From positions 59,050 through 123,049 of the forward strand of contig NZ_WOEY01000051.1 in assembly GCF_013177695.1 (NCBI RefSeq): 64,000 nucleotides of DNA. Direction: 5' to 3'. The notes under the pieces were generated by a model that did no database searches, was not told the DNA's origin, and saw only the letters and a list, made by a program, of their open reading frames with translations. Position numbers and translations under genes: made by a program. The DNA is from Paraburkholderia solitsugae. Its GTDB lineage: Bacteria > Pseudomonadota > Gammaproteobacteria > Burkholderiales > Burkholderiaceae. Positions 60,148-64,000 of this stretch are shown in pieces (within the stretch, counting starts at the first letter, position 1; every line of letters starts with the position of its first letter).

Positions 60148-61905
60148 ATGCACCACGGCATCGGCTTCATTCAGGATCTGGCGGTCGTGATGGCGCTCGC
60201 CGGCGTCGTCACCGTGCTGTTCCATCGCCTGAAACAGCCGGTGGTGCTGGGTTACATCGCCGCGGGCGTGATCATTGGGCCGTACACGCCGCCGTTCCAG
60301 CTGATCCACGACGAGCAGACCATCCAGACGCTCGGTGAACTCGGCGTGGTGTTCCTGATGTTTTCGCTCGGGCTCGAATTCAGCCTGCGCAAGCTCTTCA
60401 AGGTCGGCGCGACGGCGATCGTCGCGGCGCTTTCCGAAATCGTGCTGATGCTGTGGATCGGTTATGAGATCGGCAGCGCGTTCGGCTGGAGCCCGATGGA
60501 CTCACTGTTCCTCGGCGCGATCCTCGCGATCTCGTCGACGACCATCATCGTCAAGGCGCTGTCCGAGTTGGGCCTGAAGCGAGAGAGCTTCGCGCAGCTC
60601 GTTTTCGGGATTCTGATCGTCGAGGACATTCTCGCCATCGCGATGTTGGTGCTGCTCTCCGGCATTGCGCAGACAGGGCAGTTGAGCGCGGGCGTCGCCG
60701 TGGTGACGCTCGGCAAGCTGCTGCTCTTCATGACGGTGTCGTTAGTGGTGGGCATTCTGGTCGTGCCGCGCGCGTTGAACTACGTGGCGCGCGCCAAAAG
60801 CGACGAAATGCTGCTGGTGTCGGTGCTCGGCTTCTGCTTCGGCTTCTGTCTGCTGGTGGTGAAGCTCGACTACAGCATTGCGCTCGGCGCGTTCCTGATC
60901 GGCGCGATCATGGCCGAGTCGCGCCATCTGCATCGGATCGAGCACCTGATCGCGCCGCTGCGCGATGCCTTCTCCGCGATCTTCTTCGTGACGATCGGCC
61001 TGATGCTGAATCCTGCCGTGCTGCTCGACTACGCGTGGCCGATTGCGGTGATTACGGTGGCGGTGATCGTCGGCAAGATCGTGTCGTGCGGGCTCGGCAC
61101 TTTTCTCGCTGGCAAGGATGGGCGCACGGCCATGCGGGTCGGCATGACGGTCTCGCAGATCGGTGAGTTCTCGTTCATCATCGCGTCGCTCGGTCTGACC
61201 TTGAAGGTGACGAGCGCGTTTCTGTATCCGATCGCAGTGGCCGTCTCCGCGTTGACCACGCTGTTCACGCCTTACCTGATTCGCGCCGCCGATCCGCTGA
61301 CGCAGCGCCTCGGCCGGGCAATGCCGCGCACGCTCGCCAATGTGTTCGGCATGTACGGGCAGTGGCTGCGCAGTTTGAGCACCGGAACCGGCGAGCCGAC
61401 GCTGTTCAGCATGACGCGGCGGATCATTTTGCAGATCGCCGTCAATCTTGCTCTCGTCGCGGCGATCTTCCTGATCGTGTCGTATAGCGCGCCGTACACC
61501 AGCACCTTTCTCGCCCACTGGATGGCTTCCGAGCCGATGCAGCGCGTGGTGCTGTGGAGCATCGCGCTGGTGCTGTCGATGCCGTTCCTGGTGGCGGTCT
61601 ATCGCAAGACCAAGTCGCTCGCGCTGTTGCTTGCCGAGGTGAGCGTGCAGCCGGCGACGGCGGGGCGCTTCACCAGCGCGATCCGTTATGCGATCTCCGA
61701 CCTGGTGCCGGTGGTCTCGATGGTTGGCGTGTTTTTGCTGCTCGCGGCGCTCTCCGGCAGCATCTTGCCGCCGACCGGCCTCCTGACCGTGGTGCTGGTG
61801 TGCGCCGCGCTGCTGCTGGCGCTGGTCTGGCGCTGGTGCGTGAAAATCCATGCGGCGATGCAGATCGCCCTGCGCGAAACGTTCGAAGAACAGCCGGATC
61901 CCTAA
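60148..61905 (+). CDS. CPA2-family cation:proton antiporter (KefB-like)
   Basis: 585 residues with about 12 helices up to residue 385 and three or four more beyond 430. Family motifs: FHRLKQPVVLGYIAAGVIIGPYTP, FSLGLEFSLRKLFKVG, SSTTIIVKAL and LVFGILIVEDILAIAMLVLL. It lacks the C-terminal TrkA-N domain of KefB/C, so it is not gated by glutathione adducts in the known way. The start follows TAAGGT. Exchanges K+ or Na+ for protons; the ion is unknown. Confidence 0.88.
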   Translation: MHHGIGFIQDLAVVMALAGVVTVLFHRLKQPVVLGYIAAGVIIGPYTPPFQLIHDEQTIQTLGELGVVFLMFSLGLEFSLRKLFKVGATAIVAALSEIVLMLWIGYEIGSAFGWSPMDSLFLGAILAISSTTIIVKALSELGLKRESFAQLVFGILIVEDILAIAMLVLLSGIAQTGQLSAGVAVVTLGKLLLFMTVSLVVGILVVPRALNYVARAKSDEMLLVSVLGFCFGFCLLVVKLDYSIALGAFLIGAIMAESRHLHRIEHLIAPLRDAFSAIFFVTIGLMLNPAVLLDYAWPIAVITVAVIVGKIVSCGLGTFLAGKDGRTAMRVGMTVSQIGEFSFIIASLGLTLKVTSAFLYPIAVAVSALTTLFTPYLIRAADPLTQRLGRAMPRTLANVFGMYGQWLRSLSTGTGEPTLFSMTRRIILQIAVNLALVAAIFLIVSYSAPYTSTFLAHWMASEPMQRVVLWSIALVLSMPFLVAVYRKTKSLALLLAEVSVQPATAGRFTSAIRYAISDLVPVVSMVGVFLLLAALSGSILPPTGLLTVVLVCAALLLALVWRWCVKIHAAMQIALRETFEEQPDP

Positions 61906-62033
61906 GTTAGACAGCCGCGCCGCTTGACTCGCAACAATGTGAGCAATTGTGTGCGGGTTTGCGGGGCTTGCCGCGCTAGCGGATAATCAGGGCATATTCA
62001 TTCGTTCGCGTGGAAGGGGCCTGTCTGACTGTC

Positions 62034-63542
62034 ATGAGCGAAAACAAACCTGAAAATGCCGGCGAGCCCGGCAGCCCATCGTCGCCTTCGGCGACGCCAA
62101 CGCCCTCAACGCCGTCCGGCGCAACGCCAGGTGCGTCGAAACCCGACATCACGCCGCCAGAGCCCGCGGCCTCGCTACCGCTCTCCCACGAAGATTCCAT
62201 CCAGTCCCCGATCAAGGACGTGGTGACGCCGTCTGCTTCGACTGCATCGCCGGCTGCCGGGGAGGCCGCCGTGAGGTCGTCGACCGACGACCCTGAGCGC
62301 GCGTCCACGGTCACCCCCACCGATTCGCAAACGGCGCAGCAACGCGACGCGGCCGAAGCACGCAGTTCGGCGGCCACGTCGACCGCGCAGCAGGAGGCCG
62401 CGGTTCATGAGCGCGAGGCACGCAAGGCGGGACAGACGCATAAAAGTCCAGCTCCACGTCCCGCTACGCTCGCGAGCAGCGAACCGCTCGCCGGCGAATT
62501 GAGCGCGCCGGCTGATGAAGCTGACCTCACCGAAAAAGAGGAAAAAGCGGAAGACGCGGCCGCTGCCGCCCGCCGGGCCGGCTCGCCGCCGCCGGGTTTT
62601 GGCGCCGCGCCTGACTTCACCGCAACGAACCCGCCACCGCCGAACGCGTTGCCGCCGTCGCCGCCGCGCTATCTGAAGCAAAACGATTCGGCGTGGACCG
62701 TGTTCGGCCGCATCATCGCGGCACGCGCACGTCAGCTGTTCGATCGCGCCGGCCAACGGATCACGCAGCGCACGCTGCGCATCGGCGTGTCGGCGCGCAT
62801 CTTCCACCCGGAGCCGGGCGCGAAGGGGCTGCGGGGCAAGACGCTGCAATACCTCGAAGAATCGATTGCGCACTGGGTGATGTCGCGCGACGTGCTGGTG
62901 TTCATGATTCCGACGGTCGGCCATCAGGGCATGCTGCACCCGAGCAATATCCGTTTGCGCGATTATGCGAAGCATCTCGACGGTCTGCTGCTGCAAGGCG
63001 GCGCGGACGTCTCGCCGCAATCGTACGCCGAGCAGGCGACGAGCCCCGAATGGCCCGGCGACCGCGTGCGCGACATGTACGAACTCGAACTGCTGCATGA
63101 GTTCATCGAGTCGGGCAAGCCGGTGCTCGGCGTATGCCGCGGTTGCCAGTTGATCAACGTGGCGTTCGGCGGCACCTTGTACCAGGATATCGCCACCGAA
63201 GTGCCGACCGCCGGCGCGCACGTCAACGAGCACTACGATCAGCATCGGCACGGCATTCACTTCCCGGACGGCTCGACGCTGGCCAATATGTTTCCGGGCC
63301 GGCGCGACGCGATCGTCAACTCGATTCACCATCAGGCGGTCAAGACGCTGGGCCGCGATCTGAACATCGAGGCGGTGTCGGCGTCGGACGGCATCATTGA
63401 GGCCGTGCGCTATCGGCGTGCGCCGTTCGTGATGGGCGTGCAGTGGCACCCGGAGTTTCATCGCGCGGGCGGTCCGGAGTTGCTCGATTGCACGCCGTTG
63501 CTCGACACTTTCCTGCGGGTGGCGCGCGAAACGCGGTTTTAA
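62034..63542 (+). CDS. gamma-glutamyl-gamma-aminobutyrate hydrolase-like peptidase C26
   Basis: 502 residues. The first 215 are disordered and Pro/Ala/Ser/Thr-rich, unlike the usual 250-residue family. The catalytic part (about 245-500) has GLLLQGGADVSPQSY, the nucleophile Cys368 in GVCRGCQLINVAFGG, HHQAVKTLG and GVQWHPEFH. PuuD-like enzymes release GABA or glutamate from gamma-glutamyl conjugates. A GTG eight codons upstream could also start translation. The long acidic/proline tail in front may tether it. Confidence 0.87.
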   Translation: MSENKPENAGEPGSPSSPSATPTPSTPSGATPGASKPDITPPEPAASLPLSHEDSIQSPIKDVVTPSASTASPAAGEAAVRSSTDDPERASTVTPTDSQTAQQRDAAEARSSAATSTAQQEAAVHEREARKAGQTHKSPAPRPATLASSEPLAGELSAPADEADLTEKEEKAEDAAAAARRAGSPPPGFGAAPDFTATNPPPPNALPPSPPRYLKQNDSAWTVFGRIIAARARQLFDRAGQRITQRTLRIGVSARIFHPEPGAKGLRGKTLQYLEESIAHWVMSRDVLVFMIPTVGHQGMLHPSNIRLRDYAKHLDGLLLQGGADVSPQSYAEQATSPEWPGDRVRDMYELELLHEFIESGKPVLGVCRGCQLINVAFGGTLYQDIATEVPTAGAHVNEHYDQHRHGIHFPDGSTLANMFPGRRDAIVNSIHHQAVKTLGRDLNIEAVSASDGIIEAVRYRRAPFVMGVQWHPEFHRAGGPELLDCTPLLDTFLRVARETRF

Positions 63543-63898
63543 GGCCTCGCCTTTAAGGCGCGCGTTCGAGGTCATCGATCAAGCCTTTGGTTTCGTGAGG
63601 CGCTGCCGCCATGTTCGGCGGCGCGCCTTGTGCGACCGCTTTTCTTGCTCCGGATCCCGCTTTGTCTTCGCCCGTCTATCAGGGCGGTAACGGGCCATTC
63701 GCCGGTCATCGGCGGCACGTTATCAAGATAGTCAGGATGGCGAGTGATCATCGACCGGGTCGCGCAAGTTGCCCGAGAATTCGCCTGACGATATTTCCGT
63801 CGTATCTGACGCGGTCCCTACTTCATCGAGCTTGTGCGAAATGGTTCATGCGCAGGTCGAGCGATCTATCCATCTAGTACAACATCCCTCAAATAGGT
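63543..63898. other. intergenic, no gene recognised
   Basis: The one longer frame here has no ribosome-binding site or family-like composition. Promoter or terminator elements were not identified. Confidence 0.3.
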
Positions 63899-64000
63899 TT
63901 AATAATTTTCTGGCTGCAAATAGGGCTGCAGGAGCGTGACGACCAACTGCGCCATCTCGTCCAGGGTGCCGGTGCCTGGCAGGGGCTCCCAGCGCCCGCT
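63899..64000 (-). CDS. 3' end of a gene truncated by the window edge
   Basis: Thirty-three codons remain, ending ...LLQPYLQPENY. The partial sequence begins SGRWEPLPGTGTLDEM and continues AQLVVTLLQPYLQ, a helical end. Too little is present to identify the family. Confidence 0.5.
   Translation of the reverse strand, partial: SGRWEPLPGTGTLDEMAQLVVTLLQPYLQPENY

Noticed and set aside
59149..61905. 918-residue frame including 333 residues before the CPA2 antiporter
   Set aside because: The front part runs antisense through the DUF2848 and MFS genes; the antiporter's natural ATG with TAAGGT is at 60148.

Overview
The window looks like chromosomal DNA of a Paraburkholderia/Burkholderia-type betaproteobacterium. 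It is GC-rich, the coding style is dense, and the families and neighbourhoods (cspA, secreted chorismate mutase, fbp next to pepN, an aryl polyene cluster with an ammonia-lyase, xdhABC with purine deaminases) fit that group. This is an inference from protein families; no database was searched.

Layout. Positions 1-6.9 kb hold ordinary chromosomal genes: a candidate small RNA, cspA, a DnaQ/GIY-YIG nuclease, secreted chorismate mutase, an aldo/keto reductase with a divergent LysR regulator, and small unknowns. Positions 7007-20689 are an integrated mobile element in the 3' end of a tRNA-Thr(CGT) gene. It is bounded by an exact 49-bp direct repeat of the tRNA end. It carries a tyrosine integrase, an excisionase-sized protein and a regulator divided by a perfect 46-bp palindrome, a filamentous-phage-type (gpII/X) replication protein, MobC, relaxase, a VirB6/TrbL-like protein with a tiny lipoprotein, and an AT-rich cargo module of two overlapping reverse transcriptase genes that I read as the antiphage system DRT3 (drt3a-drt3b). 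Two gene-poor stretches flank the RT genes, and one of them probably encodes the DRT3-associated RNA.

Positions 20.7-26.5 kb are core genes again: fbp, a HigB/HigA-type toxin-antitoxin pair, pepN and a DUF4136 lipoprotein. Positions 27.1-46.4 kb are an aryl polyene (APE) pigment cluster: chain-length factor, acyltransferase, two acyl carrier proteins, ligase-dehydratase fusion, glycosyl/acyltransferase fusion, aromatic ammonia-lyase, thioesterase, LolA-like carrier, MMPL exporter, three ketosynthases, dehydratase, ketoreductase, two small paralogous secreted proteins, a methyltransferase and a flavin-dependent halogenase-like oxidoreductase. The genes are nearly all overlapped by 1-26 bases, so they should act as one translationally coupled operon that makes an aryl starter, extends it to a polyene, moves it to a lipid and exports it to the outer membrane.

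Positions 46.5-54.4 kb are purine salvage/catabolism on the minus strand (xdhA, xdhB, xdhC, adenosine/adenine deaminase, guanine deaminase). The end of xdhC contains a noisy 140-bp near-duplicate that I judge to be an assembly error. Positions 54.9-64 kb hold dsbB, a minus-strand set of amidase, GntR regulator, MFS transporter and DUF2848 protein, a CPA2-family antiporter, a class I glutamine amidotransferase-like hydrolase with a long disordered N-terminus, and the last 33 codons of a gene that runs off the right edge.
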